Positions 11,896 to 25,912 of a DNA stretch of 64,000 nucleotides are shown here, one piece after another. How positions within the stretch are numbered: position 1 is the stretch's first letter; each line of letters opens with the position of its first letter. The position numbers were made by a program, and so were the translations under genes. The notes under the pieces are model-generated. The model was not told the DNA's origin and did no database searches. It saw nothing but the letters and a program-made list of their open reading frames with translations. This DNA comes from Ochotona curzoniae (Eukaryota; Chordata; Mammalia; Lagomorpha; Ochotonidae): the NCBI RefSeq assembly GCF_017591425.1, contig NW_024466459.1, positions 3,038,001-3,102,000 on the forward strand, read 5' to 3'.

Positions 11896-13038
11896 GTCAA
11901 ATCAGAATGGTCTCCACCTTGTTTTCTTCCTTGGCCTTCTTCTATCCTGAGAGCCCTGTCTTGGGACTTGTCTCTTTCTCTTTGTTCTATTCCTTCACCC
12001 ATGTAAAGATCATTCATCTGCAATGCTTGAAAACAAATAGGAATCTTAAAATCTCCAGGATGTATTCCACATTTGACCTCCATAACTGGGTTTACCAACA
12101 AATGCCTTCAGAGCATCAAATTTCTCCAACTGAACATATCTAAAGCAAAACTCCACATCTGCCCCCAACCCACTCTCCTAGATATACACTGTCCCTCCAA
12201 AATCTACAAAGCCTTTAAGGGCCTCCAACTGTTTATGCATTTGGGCCAGAAACCTAGGAAACATTCTTAACATTTCCATGTCTCTGAGCCCACAAGGACC
12301 AAGAACTGCACAGATGGCTCTCAGATACATCTTGATTGAGTTCACTTTGTCCATTTGCTTTGCCTCATCTTTTCCCAAGCTTCTGTCATCCTGTTGTGTG
12401 CAGGTCCTGTAACCTTGGGTACTTCTCCATCTTCATCAGTACACCATGCCCGTTACAAACCCAACATACTCCCTAAAAGGAAACCTGAGCAACTTTAATA
12501 AGATGAAAATGGGATCATACCATATCTGCTTTCAAATCTCTCCCTGAGAACGCACTGCTTCTACACTTATGTTCAAAATCTTAAGTCAAATATCCAAAGC
12601 CCACTTGCCTCAGTTTCTGTCACAGACTGACCTTTCCACATCTTGGCTTTCTCATTTGTCTTTGTCTCATTTGCCTTTCCTTTGTCTAAAATAGCCTTTT
12701 TCAGGGCCCCTTATGACCTAATGATCTAACATCTATACAAAACACACACACACACACACACACACACCCCTTTTCCCTGCTTATGTGCTACATATCCTTG
12801 AAACTCAGTTTAAACACAACTTCCTCAGGGAACCCTTCCCTGATCACCTATGATGGGCTCTTAGGTAAACCTGCAGTGCACTTGTATCGTGTTTCAATGA
12901 GTGACTTCATAATGCCTGCTTTCTTCCCTTGAGAACAAGGAGCAGATCTCTGTGTTGATTTTTGCCCCACTGCCTGGGAGAGTGTGGCACATTCAAGATT
13001 CTCAATGACAAGTACGCAACTGAAAGAATGAACAAGTG
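11896..13038 (+). mobile_element. L2-type LINE 3' region, ancient
   Basis: Recognisable blocks in the expected order: ACTGAACATATCTAAAGC, GGGCCAGAAACCTAGGAAAC, a GATCATACCATATCTGCTTT segment, CTTGAAACTCAGTTTAAACA, CTCAGGGAACCCTTCCCTGA, GAGAACAAGGAGCAGATC and a final GAACAAG tail. These match the L2 3' ORF2/UTR consensus as I remember it. A (CA)n tract has expanded inside it at 12742-12767. Non-functional and full of stops. Confidence 0.65.
12742..12767 (+). repeat. (CA)n microsatellite
   Basis: About 13 uninterrupted AC units inside the L2 relic. Confidence 0.95.
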
Positions 13039-13039
13039 A

Positions 13040-15350
<2,311 letters not shown>

Positions 15351-15354
15351 GAAA

Positions 15355-15670
15355 GTCTACTACACACCAGAGTTTGAATGTATGCTCTCCCAAACATCCT
15401 GATAAACTTGACGGCCATGGTAGTGGTGTTAGGTCTTCTGGAAAGTGACTGGGTCATCAGGGGCTTGCCAAATTTTAATCCAAATGATGCCATTATAAAT
15501 GGGCAACTTGGGCCCTCTCTTGTCTCTTTACCCTTCATTGTTCCTGCAAAGGGATAGCTTTCATCTCTGCAGGATGTAACAAGAAGGTCCTTGGATTACC
15601 CAGCCTCCAGAACTGTGAGTAAATAAATTTGTATGCTGCACAGATTACCCAAGTCTACAGTGTTTCAAAT
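15355..15670 (+). mobile_element. ERVL-MaLR LTR (MST/MLT1-like), solo
   Basis: Runs from GTTTGAATGTATGCTCTCCC through GTGACTGGGTCATCAGGGGC, GATGCCATTATAAATGGGCA, CCCAGCCTCCAGAACTGTGA and GTAAATAAATTTGTATGCTG to CCCAAGTCTACAGTGTTTC. The 'cagcctccagaactgtgag-aataaatttctgttg' block is diagnostic of MaLR LTRs. Solo LTR, decayed. Confidence 0.8.
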
Positions 15671-16104
15671 GGATAAAAGTACTGCACAAGGAAGGCCAGC
15701 ATTGCCTCCAGTCTTGGCTCATAGTTACATTAATGCCACTCCCTGCACGTGTGCCAGTAAATGAAGAACAAAGAAGGTAAGTCATCTCAGGGTGGGAAAG
15801 GACGGCAGGTATGCTGAGCTGAAATGCCCGAAGGAGGACAAGGTACAAGTTAAGGGAGAGAACACATTTGGAGGGCCCTGGGCATGGAGTAAGAAATTCA
15901 TAGTATTACTGATAAGCCTTGGAAGCCACTTACAGATTTTTTTTTTAACAACAAAAGTTAACACAGGCTAAAGTAATCTTTTACAAGTGCAAAGGGTGGT
16001 AGAAGGAAGAGCTTAACAGAAAAGAGTAGCAGTCCCAAGGCCAATTAGAAACCTCTTAAATTTTTTAGGTATGAAAGTAATTGCTTCTCATCACTCAAAA
16101 CTCT

Positions 16105-16300
16105 AGGAAATGACAGTAACGAATGACAGAGAACTTGCTGAATTGAAGAGACTTGCAACTGACTACAGAGCACCCCTCACTGGACATCCACTGTGGGCCA
16201 AGTACTCCTTGGGTCCTTTCACAGGTGTCAAATTGAATCATCACCATCATACTTTAATATGTTCCAATGTACCCCCTTTTATGGAAAAGAAAACATTACA
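16105..16300 (+). mobile_element. MIR SINE
   Basis: CACTGTGGGCCAAGTACTCC-like core, then TCACAGGTGTCAAATTGAAT, CATCACCATCAT and CCCTTTTATGGAAAAG. This follows the MIR order: 'tgtgccaggcact', 'cattta-atcctcac', 'ccattttacagatgag'. Confidence 0.6.
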
Positions 16301-18140
16301 TATATCTCCAGGATCTTGCATGTTGTAAGCAAACAATGAGTATTGTGGATGGCAGAGAAAAAAGAAGGTCAATCACTAGATGAATGCATGTATCAACAGA
16401 GCCATGAAGGTCTGGCTGAAGGTAGCCATTTACTTTGTGACAGAGCAAGGATACATGCCAAAGTGTGCTTGGCTCCACAGCTTACTTTCTTTCCACCTGT
16501 CATAACCACTGACAATATATCTGGAGCTGAAAGGGTATTAGAGCTGATGCCAAGATTTTCCATATGGGTGACAGGAAAATTGGTACACGACCAAAAGTAT
16601 GCACACACTTATATACAAATAAACACATTTATAACACACATACATTATATATAAGGCAAGAAGAGGAAGATCTGGGAATGCCATGTCAGGGAAGGAGAAT
16701 CAGTTAACTGTTTTCTGAAGTAGTCTTTTTTTAAAGTAGTGATACTACCATTGAGTTACAACAATACACTTAAAAAAAAAAACAAGAAAATGAATGCTTG
16801 ACATTTAGTAGTCAATGAACTGGACACATCAATGTGAATCTGGAACCAAAAGGTGATAAATGAATATCTCTTAATGGCCAGTGGAGCTGTATCAGATGAG
16901 ATCAGGTGCATTCAGGGTGGTATGGCCGTAGACAATGTGGAGCTGTACCAAGCAAGGAGGTCTGAACTGCTGTTGGCTACGATCACCATTGCACCTGCCT
17001 GCCACGCCCCACTGCGCCTGTCTGCCATGAAGAGTCAAAGTCAGGAGGAGTGAATGTGAAGCAGGGCAAGTAAAGAAAGCAGGACTGTCAAGACAGTGCA
17101 GAGACATTAGGAGGACAAAGCTTAGCCCCTGTGAGCCTTCCCAGAAGTGTCCTTTCCATTGTGTTTTGCTCAAAACATCCAATGACAGATACAGCAGCAC
17201 CACGATGGCACAAATTAATGAGACGTGCTCACTGCCCACAAGCACAAGGTTTTCTTCCATGCACAGAGACTGGAAAGACCCAGACTGCCACAGGAAAAGA
17301 AGTGCAGGAGCATTGTCTCATAGTCACAGCTTGTTAGAGATGTGGTATTTTGAGGGGAAATAAACATTCTGGTTTCCTTATTAATCTAGCTCACACATTT
17401 GGGTCTTTCATCTCCATATTCTAACAAAAACCACACTTAATCAAATCCCTTTGGAAGGACAGTCTGTTTTCTGTATCTGTCCTTTCTATCTGCATTTGCA
17501 CATCAATGCAATCATACACCTCCAGCTGGAAGTACTGCTATTTTGCACCTCCAAAAAGACCCTTTCATCAAATCTCATCCTAAAAAGAACCAGGCCTTTG
17601 CTGCCCAGGATAATTCACAGGGATGGAGATTAAAAAAACAAACAAACCACAAAAGCTCCACTTCAGCCTCAAATAATTTCCTCCTAACCTGCCTGGTCAG
17701 TGCCTGCATTTGAGCCCCTCCCATCTCCAACGAGTGGATCTGCCCATCAGGAGAGAAAGGAGCCCAAGCTTTTCTAGACAGCCACTCTTCATGTGAGGAC
17801 AGAGATCCCACAAACCTGTTCAAAGATGCAAGATTCAAAACAGGATCCCTACAGAAAGAAGAAATAACAGCAGATGCCCAGGCCTGAGTGACTAAGGAGA
17901 GAAACCTTGGCTGTCTCCTCTGTCACCCCCAGGAAACAGGAAAGAACTCCAAGGCTGGCTGACTCTGGTTTGATTGGGAAAGACAACCTCAGAAAACGCA
18001 TTGAGAGCCAGAGATCCCAAAACCACTGACAGTTGGCTTTGACCTTAGGTTTCCAGTTGCAAACGAGATCAAGCAATGCATATTTCATGAGATAATATAA
18101 TGAAAACATCTGAGAAGTGTTGCCTGTTAGCTGAAGAAGA
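16301..18140. other. Unique intronic sequence
   Basis: Nothing recognised beyond poly-A/poly-T runs near 16725 and 16773. Confidence 0.5.
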
Positions 18141-18550
18141 GATTGTGGCTCAGCATCTTGGCATAACAAGGTTAAGCTCTCACTTGAGACTCCAGTGTCC
18201 CATATGTCAGTGCTGGTTCCAATCCTGGCTGCTCCACTTCAAATTCAACTTTCTGCTAACCTACCCAGAAAGACAGTGGAAGATGGTGCACCTGTCTGGG
18301 AGATCAGGACAGAATTGAGTTTTGGCTTTGGGCTGGCTGAGACCTGGCTATGGCAGCAATTTGGAAAGTAAGCCAGTAGACAGAGGATCTCTCCCTGCCC
18401 CCTTCCTCCCTCTCTCCTTCCTCTTTCTCTCCCTCCTTTCTTGCCTTCTTCCCTCTTTCCCTTCCTCCCTCCTTCCCTGCCTCCCTCTTTCCCTCCCTTC
18501 CTCTCTCTTCCTGTTGTTTTGCTTTTCAACTAACTAAATAAATCTTTAAA
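18141..18550 (+). mobile_element. CSINE with expanded CT-rich 3' end
   Basis: Sense copy: GATTGTGGCTCAGCATCTTG head, GGTTCCAATCCTGGCTGCTC B-box region, GAGACCTGGCTATGGCAGC core and a TAAATAAATCTTTAAA end. The normally short (CT)n 3' segment is expanded to about 125 bp (18390-18515). Confidence 0.88.
18390..18515 (+). repeat. Polypyrimidine (CCTT)n-like tract
   Basis: Irregular runs of CCTCC, CTTCC and CTTTC without a fixed unit, inside the CSINE tail. The PRKCA transcript would carry the purine strand. Confidence 0.9.
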
Positions 18551-19265
18551 CGTATTTAAAGAAAGAAGATTGGCTTGATAAAACAGGAAAAGGCACTGGG
18601 TTTCCCTAGATAAGGACAGTGCAGGCTCTCCCATGGCTAAAAAATCAGGAGTTGCTGTTTTTACCTTTTTATTTAGAATTCATCTTACGTTACATCGAGC
18701 GAGAGGAGTTGAGGAGAGGGTGGAACAAAGTGGCACCTGTTGTATAGAACATCATTAACAAATATCTGCCTAATGCTGGTGAGCAGGAAGCAACTGAAAG
18801 ACAGCAGCCACTTAAAGACAGGCCTGAGGGCAGTGCAGACACCTGTCAGGACGGCTGCCTCCAACACGAGGGTGCTTAAGCAAGCACAGGCTGTCCTGCA
18901 AGTCTCAGAGGGAGTTCTGTTTTCAAAGTTGGGGCCACCTCTGCTTGTATAACCAAATGAGAGGTTTTAAAATAGGAAGCTACCCTGCAGCTGAAAGTTA
19001 CAAAGTAAATCTTCATTTGATTATTTCCTAAGCACAAAATCATTTTGCTCTAATCCTGGATGGGATATGCTTATGTTGCCTTAGCAAGATGGATGACACA
19101 CAGAACGCACAAATCACACTAAACAAATAACGTGGCAGCACAGAAAAACAACAGAGGCCACCGGCGTGGCTAGGTAAGAATTCTCAGTACTGTCCAACTT
19201 TCAGGCTGAGGGTGTTCTGTCTAGGATCCACATTGCTTGCAGATCCTGCTTGAAGAAGACACGGA
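18551..19265. other. Unique intronic sequence
   Basis: No repeat family, exon or RNA gene recognised. Confidence 0.45.
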
Positions 19266-19269
19266 ACAG

Positions 19270-19483
19270 CCACCTGGAGTCCAGGCTGAAGGCGGAAGCC
19301 ACGGACTCCACTGTGGTCTCCCTATGGGTGTCAGAGGTCCAAGAACTTAGCCATTTTCTGCTGCTTTCACGGTCACATTAGCCGAGAGCTGGATTAGAAG
19401 TGCAGCAGCCATTTCTCCAACCAGCAAACCAACATAAGATGCCAGCACTGCAGGTGGTAGCTTAATCTGCCACAACACTGGCT
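19270..19483 (-). mobile_element. CSINE, old
   Basis: Antisense copy: CTCCCTATGGGTGTCAGAGG, CATTTTCTGCTGCTTTCACG, ATTAGCCGAGAGCTGGATTA and CTTAATCTGCCACAACACTG head. The 3' (left) part is diverged. Confidence 0.75.
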
Positions 19484-19489
19484 TAAGTA

Positions 19490-22400
19490 TAACTTTTTCT
19501 AAAAAAAAGTAATCTCCAATTGTGATTTATATAAAACTGCAAATAAGAGGCACAGAAAGTCACTCCCAGTAAGAGACAAGGCCTTTTGTTCCTGTTTCGG
19601 TGGATTTTGCATGTCTGTGTGTTGATTGCTTGTGGTCACAGTACAATTCTAGTTACAGAACTGAGTTCTATAAAACTCCAGCGGGGATCTAGAGAAGACA
19701 GACTTCTGAGCAAGGACTGGACTAAATCCTGAGGATTTGAGATGTATTCTCTCAGCCCTCCCTGCTCTATGCACACTGCAAGTGTCAAGACGGAAAAACG
19801 GGCTTAAGACCATAAACCTGACTCTTCTACCTAACTGTTGAGGCGTTTTGTCAATCTGGCATTCAGTGGAGTCACTTCTGTTTAACTTGATGTGGACGGC
19901 CATGCTTGTTGGAGTAGAAAATACACAAAGCTAGGAATCATTTTCTGATCTTTGCTTCTAAAAAAAAAAAAAATCCTCTTCTTTTACCCTCAAGTCTAAA
20001 TCACTCTAAATTAAGGTCAGAGTCAGGAAAATGAAATGTAGCATTGGAACTCATTATTATCCAAAATTAATGGGGAAAACGCCATTGTGTAACCAATTCT
20101 GAATTCAGTGAAGAACCTGATAAATTTTCTAGCTAGACTTTCTGTAGAACAGAAAAGCAGTGCCTGAGCTTACTTTAGTTCTGTCTTAAAAGTTATAAAC
20201 GCTTGCCATCATGTGAGATGATTTTCATTAAATTTCGCTTAGCTGGAAGGGATTAATGAAAGGTAACATCACATCAAAATACAACACAATGAAAATCTTT
20301 AAGGCAAGTCAACCACTTTCTGCCTTGTAGGGAAAGTAATGAGAAAAACTGAGCTTATGTTACATTTGTATGTTAAAAGAAAATTATCAGTTTCAGATTT
20401 GTAACAATGAAAGCAGTCTCCTGGGATACATACTAAAGTTGTATGAAAACAAATTGAATAAATGTGTTTTATCATGTACAATAGGGAATGTCATTCTTCA
20501 GGCAGCATTGGTGCATGTAATCCCAATAAACTCTTCCAGCAATCCCAGGATTCCTACTTCTGACCAGATACCTGCCTTCCCTAGGAGAACCATCTTTTCT
20601 CCCAATTTTATCAAATATTACTGAGTTGCTTTTTGTGCATTCTTCCCTGGTTAGATCTGGGAAGCCTTCTGAGGAAGAGCTGAGAGACCATTTACAGGAT
20701 GCAAGGCAAAGGGCACCATGGGATGACCTCTGGTCACCAGCCAGGGCAATTCAGCGAAGGGTGCTACCAGCCTGCAAGCAACAGGACAGTCTTTGATAAA
20801 ACTGACAACATGACTAAGACAAGAGAACAAGAGCAGAGATATCAGTATCAACAAAGTGCCCACATTTAGACTTCTCAATCCTGTGGACCACTAAATAAGC
20901 TTTTACATAAGCCATTTTATAAACAGATGTCTGTTAAGTTATATGCACCATATAACTTAACAAGCTGATGTACAAATGATTATATCATACACACTCATAT
21001 GGTTTATGTATGTTTGAATTGGGTTTATGGACTTGCAAATGAAAGAATCCTAATGCTAAGAGAGTAACAGAGAGCTTCAGGGAAGTGAGTGGAGGAGACA
21101 GGGTAGGGTAAGCAGGAATTAACTTGGACTTGGTAATGCTGGTATTACATAGGCAGAAAGTAAGAAAACTATTCTTCTACTCTATTATTTAAACAGAAGC
21201 TTTCTGTTTCAGATGAGTTGAATGTGTTGCTCCTCTCTCGGAAGCACCAGATAAGCAGGTATTATATTAGGGTCAGAGAAGCCAAAACAGCTGGAACTAC
21301 AGACCACACTCAAGACACGCGTCTGCTGGGTGAAGGACCTGCACAGGCAGTGGGGTCCTGGGAAAGCTGGTCTGTTGTGGCTGAAGCTAGAAAGGATGAC
21401 ATAGTTGGAGAGGTGGGAGGAAATCAGAAAGAAGGTAGGGCCCAAGGAGGACTTAAGGAAAGAAACATCTCAAGAACAGTTGGGCAATCATCAGTAGACG
21501 AGGCTCCTCCCGAGCCAGCAGAAAAGATGCCAACCAAGACAGGATGTGATCATTACCGGACCACTGTGTTCCATCAGCCACACGCCTAAAAGAATGCGGA
21601 TGACAGCAACACACGTGCCAACAGACCACCTCTCGTTTTTTTTCCCCCTTATTTCAATTTATACTCAAAATATTTAACTTGGAACTAAAATCAAATGGAC
21701 ACTTTCTGATACCAACCATGAGTATACATTAATGAAAGTCTAATATTTGACTAACCACAATATCCGGGATATCTATTTTATGAGACAATAAAAAAATGTT
21801 TAAACATAAGGATATGACAAGGCATCCGAATACATATGAAAGGAAGTCCAGGTTTGCTTTTTGAAAATTGGAACAAAGAGCATTTCTGAATCATCTGAAT
21901 AATTCAAATCCACTTCTAATTTAATAAATGCATAAACACAAATAGCTTCAGAATACAAACTCCATCTGATCACCCCATGCATGACACATCTCAGATTCCA
22001 CTCTGATTCTAAAATAAATAAATAGTTCAACATGTTCTACACAAGTGTTTATCAAGCTCATAATACTGGAATTGCCTCTGCAATATTTTTAAGGCTTTAT
22101 TATGTGTTTAAGTCTGGAATTCAAGCTAGAGTTTTTCCAAGAGTTGCAAGGACTGTTGTAGACTGAATTAGCCCTCAAGGGGCCATACACCTGGCCTTCC
22201 CTCTCCCTCAAGTCCCATGGGGCAGTCTTGTTCCCTGTTCCCTCTGCTCAGATGTGAACTCATGGCAGAGGATAAAGCTTGTCCACAGCATGGACATCTG
22301 GCAGCACACTTTCTTTAGAAAACAGTGTGCCTTTTTAGCAGTGACCCGGTTTTCCTTAAAATGTCAGGCAAAAGAAATCATGTCTGCAGAACTCTGGGGT

Positions 22401-22680
22401 GATCCAAGGAATTCACATTACTTAGGACTCCTCAGTGTGGGGGAGGTCTCCACTTTCCAACTTAATCATAACGCACAGGCACCCAGCATACAGGGTGAGA
22501 ACTCTGCTACTGGGGTACTGCAAGGCTACGGAGGATGGCAATAGTAGAAGCCATATTCTGGGGGCTCCAAGAAGTAATGTAATTCCGAGGAGCCCCTGGC
22601 TTTTCCTTTTGCTGTCTCTATGGCTAGAGACATGTGCGTTTGGGTGCCTGTGTTCTTTATGTGCAAGATTTGGGGAGAAC
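19490..22680. other. Unique intronic sequence
   Basis: No family recognised apart from short A-runs. A plus-strand open frame of 123 codons (21218-21589) is antisense to PRKCA and shows no domain. Confidence 0.5.
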
Positions 22681-22683
22681 ATC

Positions 22684-22790
22684 ATTCATTCATTCCAATT
22701 ACTCAGCAAATGTTTCTTGGCCACCTACTAGACACCGTTTAAGACAGAAGCAGTCAAGACAGAGTTTCTGCTTTGGGCATCTCAGATACA
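22684..22790 (-). mobile_element. L2 LINE 3'-end fragment
   Basis: TCATTCATTCCAATTACTCA then GGCCACCTACTAGACACCGT and GACAGAGTTTCTGCTTTGGG follow the reverse complement of the L2 3' terminus ('attcattcaacaaatatttattg-agcacctactatgtgccag'). Confidence 0.55.
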
Positions 22791-22995
22791 GAGAGGGAGA
22801 AAAGCATGAACAGGAGTGGCTATTTCTCACATCCCCTCCCGCCCCATTCTCTTGTTTTCCATGTGTCTTGTACTCTTCTTTCTCTCTTTCTCCAGAACAC
22901 AGAAATCAAGGCATATGTTTCAGTCCTAAACACTGAGTAGTTTTATCTATTGCACTTCAATCTTGAGAAAAGACAACATGTTATATTTCTCTTTT

Positions 22996-23012
22996 ATATA
23001 TATATATATATG
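22996..23012. repeat. (TA)n short microsatellite
   Basis: TTATATATATATATATATGT run of about 9 TA units. Confidence 0.85.
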
Positions 23013-23461
23013 TAAAATGACATGATGGCTATGATTCCCTTCAATAGATGTCAGCTAACAAACGAACAAAAGCAGCAATGCTCACAGAACAAAAGCTGAC
23101 GAAGGCCGAAGCAGCAAATTGAGACATGCTCATTGTCTTCTTTCTGCTTTTGCAGATATATGGGGAAAGCATATAACGAGAAAGTGAAACACAGAGTCAT
23201 GGATTCTGGCCAATGTGATCAAACACCATTGAGAAGGATATCAACGTGGATAAAAAGTCAGAAAAAATTCACTATCACACCAACTACATTAAGTACAATC
23301 TCAGCATTCTTTCATGTGGCAGAATTTACAACCCTGCCTTTCCTGCTAGTGTCTGAAGCACACTCGTTACCACTTATTTTTTTCTACCCATTTCTGCTTT
23401 CCAAAGTTGCCAAATAAAGTTTTCTGCCATCTGATTATTTCAGACTTGAGCTATCCTTTAT

Positions 23462-23885
23462 GGATCAAACTGTGCCCCCGACCACATCAGCACCATTATC
23501 ACCAAACATATATGTTTAAGTCCTAACCTCCAGCATGACATTATTTGGAAATAGGGTTGTTGCTGACACAACATGAAGAAGGTATAGAGTAGCTCTCTAA
23601 TTCAATATAACTAGGGTCCTTTCTGTAAAGTGAGGTTTAGACACACACACAGAGGGAGATGCCCTGTAAAGAGACAGGCAGAGTGCAGTGATATGACTAC
23701 AAACCAAGGAGCTCTAGGGGCCTCGAGGGACTACCAGGAGCCAGGGGAATCTGATCATGAAGTAGATGCTCTTGTGCTCACAACCTCAAAAGCACCCAAC
23801 CTGCCAACACTCCACCTTCAAAACTTTCTGATGCTAAAGGCACCCAGTTAGTGGCACTTGTAATGGTAGCCCTGGCACATAGCCG
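23462..23885 (+). mobile_element. ERVL-MaLR LTR (MLT1-like), solo
   Basis: Clear ordered match to MLT1: ATATGTTTAAGTCCTAACCT, GACATTATTTGGAAATAGGG, GTTGTTGC, AATTCAATATAACTAGGGTC, AGACACACACACAGAGGGAG, CAGGCAGAGTGCAGTGATAT, CCTGCCAACACTCCACCTT and CACCCAGTTAGTGGCACTTG. Near full length, non-coding. Confidence 0.88.
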
Positions 23886-23889
23886 CATA

Positions 23890-24979
23890 CATCATAGTCA
23901 TTTCTAGAATGTAGATGATTCAATACATGGAAATGAAGATGATACGAACAAGAACAAAGGGTTAGAGATTCAAGATATTCTTTCTAGACAGCTCCAGCAG
24001 ACAGCTCTTCTGGATCTATTAAATTCATTGTTTTACCAATGAGTATTGAGGATACCTTCAGCCCAAAGCAGCAATGGGCTATTTACTGCACAAATAGATC
24101 TGGGTTCTGGTAATACTTCCATAGGGAAACACCACAAGGCAGGCAAAGGCCATAGGTAGTTGTAAGTAAAATCAATAAAGTAAAACTAAATCACTGATAG
24201 CAAATAGAAACTATGAAATTCAAAAATATATAGGGCATTTGTACAGACTCATTTTTTCCCCACAATTATAAATGAGTTTAATAAAGTCAGAAGTTTTAGA
24301 GTATTCAATGCAGAAGTACAGCCAGAAGTTCAAATTAATATCCCTGGCTGGGTGTGTGAGACTGAGTGTATGAGTGTGTGTGTGGGAGGGGTCTTCTTAA
24401 TACACTCGCAGGTCTCTGGAATCATAAATCCTACAATGACAGCACTTACACAATGCTTGCTGGTTATTCTTGGTCTCCCCAAGTGGGTCCCCCACAAGTG
24501 AACCACGAGGGGGAAATGATCCCTTGGACTTTTCAGGGGACCAAGAGCACAGGCAAGTAATTTGTAGCACTCAACCTTCATAAAAGACTAATGCAAAAAG
24601 TACTAATAAATGTTGCTGAGATCCTGAGATGATAAATCACATACAATCTCCTGCAATGCTCTTAAAACTGTGCTCACCACAGGCCCTTTGGGGATTCTCT
24701 GGGTGGCTGGCAGGGTCACGGCTCCTCCCTGGTTCTGTTCTTTCCTCGCTAAGGCCCAGGCTACAGCTTTACTCTTAAGTTTTAGTGCCTTATCAGTCTC
24801 ACAACGGGTCAGTATATTTTGTTTAGTAAATAAGACAGTAGGTTGAAAGCTCAAGGTTAGAGGCAAGGCCAAGAATGACGCCTATGTTTCTAGTGTTTTT
24901 CAATTCCACCATTTATACTCAATCCACCTTCAAAATAAAGTTGCATTTTTGTTCACCTGACTACTATTTCTACAAATAC
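23890..24979. other. Unique intronic sequence
   Basis: No repeat family, exon or RNA gene recognised. Confidence 0.45.
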
Positions 24980-25110
24980 AAAAGTATGCCAAAAATTCAT
25001 GGAAATTTAAATTAAAACTTTATGTGTATGCAAAAAAAAATACATTGAAAAGGTTCATGGAAAATGCGTCATGGAAAAACCACTGCTTTTAAAAACTTTT
25101 TGCATTAAAG
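24980..25110. mobile_element. Short palindromic mariner-like element, left arm
   Basis: CCAAAAATTCATGGAAATTT and ACATTGAAAAGGTTCATGG show two copies of the family end motif (TTCATGGAAA), followed by ACTTTTTGCATTAAAG. A CSINE abuts it on the right, and a trace of the other arm may be ATTTTATTTTTGCAC at about 25387-25401. Confidence 0.45.
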
Positions 25111-25385
25111 TAATTTACATTCTTAGTTGAGAGGCAGAGAGACAGATATAAGGAGAGACACAGAATTCCATCCACTGATTTCACCCCCTAAATGCTCACA
25201 ACAGCCACCAGACCAAAGCCAGCCAAAGCCAGAAGTCACTCCAGGTTTTCCACGTGGGTGGCAGAGACCCAACAACTTGAGCCATCAATTGCTGTCTCCC
25301 ACTGCCTACAGTGGGAAGCTGCCTTCAGGTACACTCAGATGAGATGCACGCATCTTTACCACTTAGGCCAAATGTGTGGCCCTCA
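25111..25385 (-). mobile_element. CSINE, old
   Basis: Antisense copy: GAGAGGCAGAGAGACAGATA, TTCCATCCACTGATTTCACC, TTCCACGTGGGTGGCAGAGA and CTTTACCACTTAGGCCAAAT head. Probably inserted in the palindromic element to its left. Confidence 0.78.
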
Positions 25386-25819
25386 AATTTTATTTTTGCA
25401 CAGAGTTTCTGCCCTTGTATTGTATCAAGCCCCCTGTTGAAGGTCAAAACGCCTGGTAGGCACAAGAGGGCGTTAGGCTTTCCTAAAGCAAAATCCACCT
25501 AGGCGTCTATTTAGAAGAGATGATGGAAATCCTGGAAATGCAGCTTCAAGAATGACGATGTGGGGAGAAACTGGAGTCACTCCTGCACAGCGCTTGAGTA
25601 GCAAGAGGAGGAATCAGGCATGAGTAGAGAGGGGACAGCCTAGAGTCAGGAGTTCTAAATCAGACAGGCGGGCTGTCTGCAGAAGCAAGAAGCTCTCAAT
25701 CATGTCAGTCTTATAGCAACATCCAAAATACAACCCCAAGCCCTGGTGAGTGTACAAGACTCAGGTCTCCCCAAGGACACCAAGTCCAACTTGGGAAAGT
25801 TACTACAAATAAGATGAGC

Positions 25820-25912
25820 TCTTCCAAAGTTCACGGAAAATTCATATGATAAAAATTCTCTGCACTGACATAAAGTCATCTTGTAACTCCTTTTTTCCAT
25901 GCACTCTGGGAT
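25820..25912. mobile_element. Short palindromic mariner-like element, compact copy
   Basis: Begins CTTCCAAAGTTCACGGAAAA and ends with the inverted counterpart TTTTTTCCATGCACTCTGGG about 90 bp away. The middle carries TCTGCACTGACATAAAGTC. Non-coding MITE-like copy. Confidence 0.5.

Noticed and set aside
12742..12767. CRISPR-like or other phased repeat array
   Set aside because: A simple (CA)n array. No spacer-repeat structure exists anywhere in the window and the DNA is mammalian.
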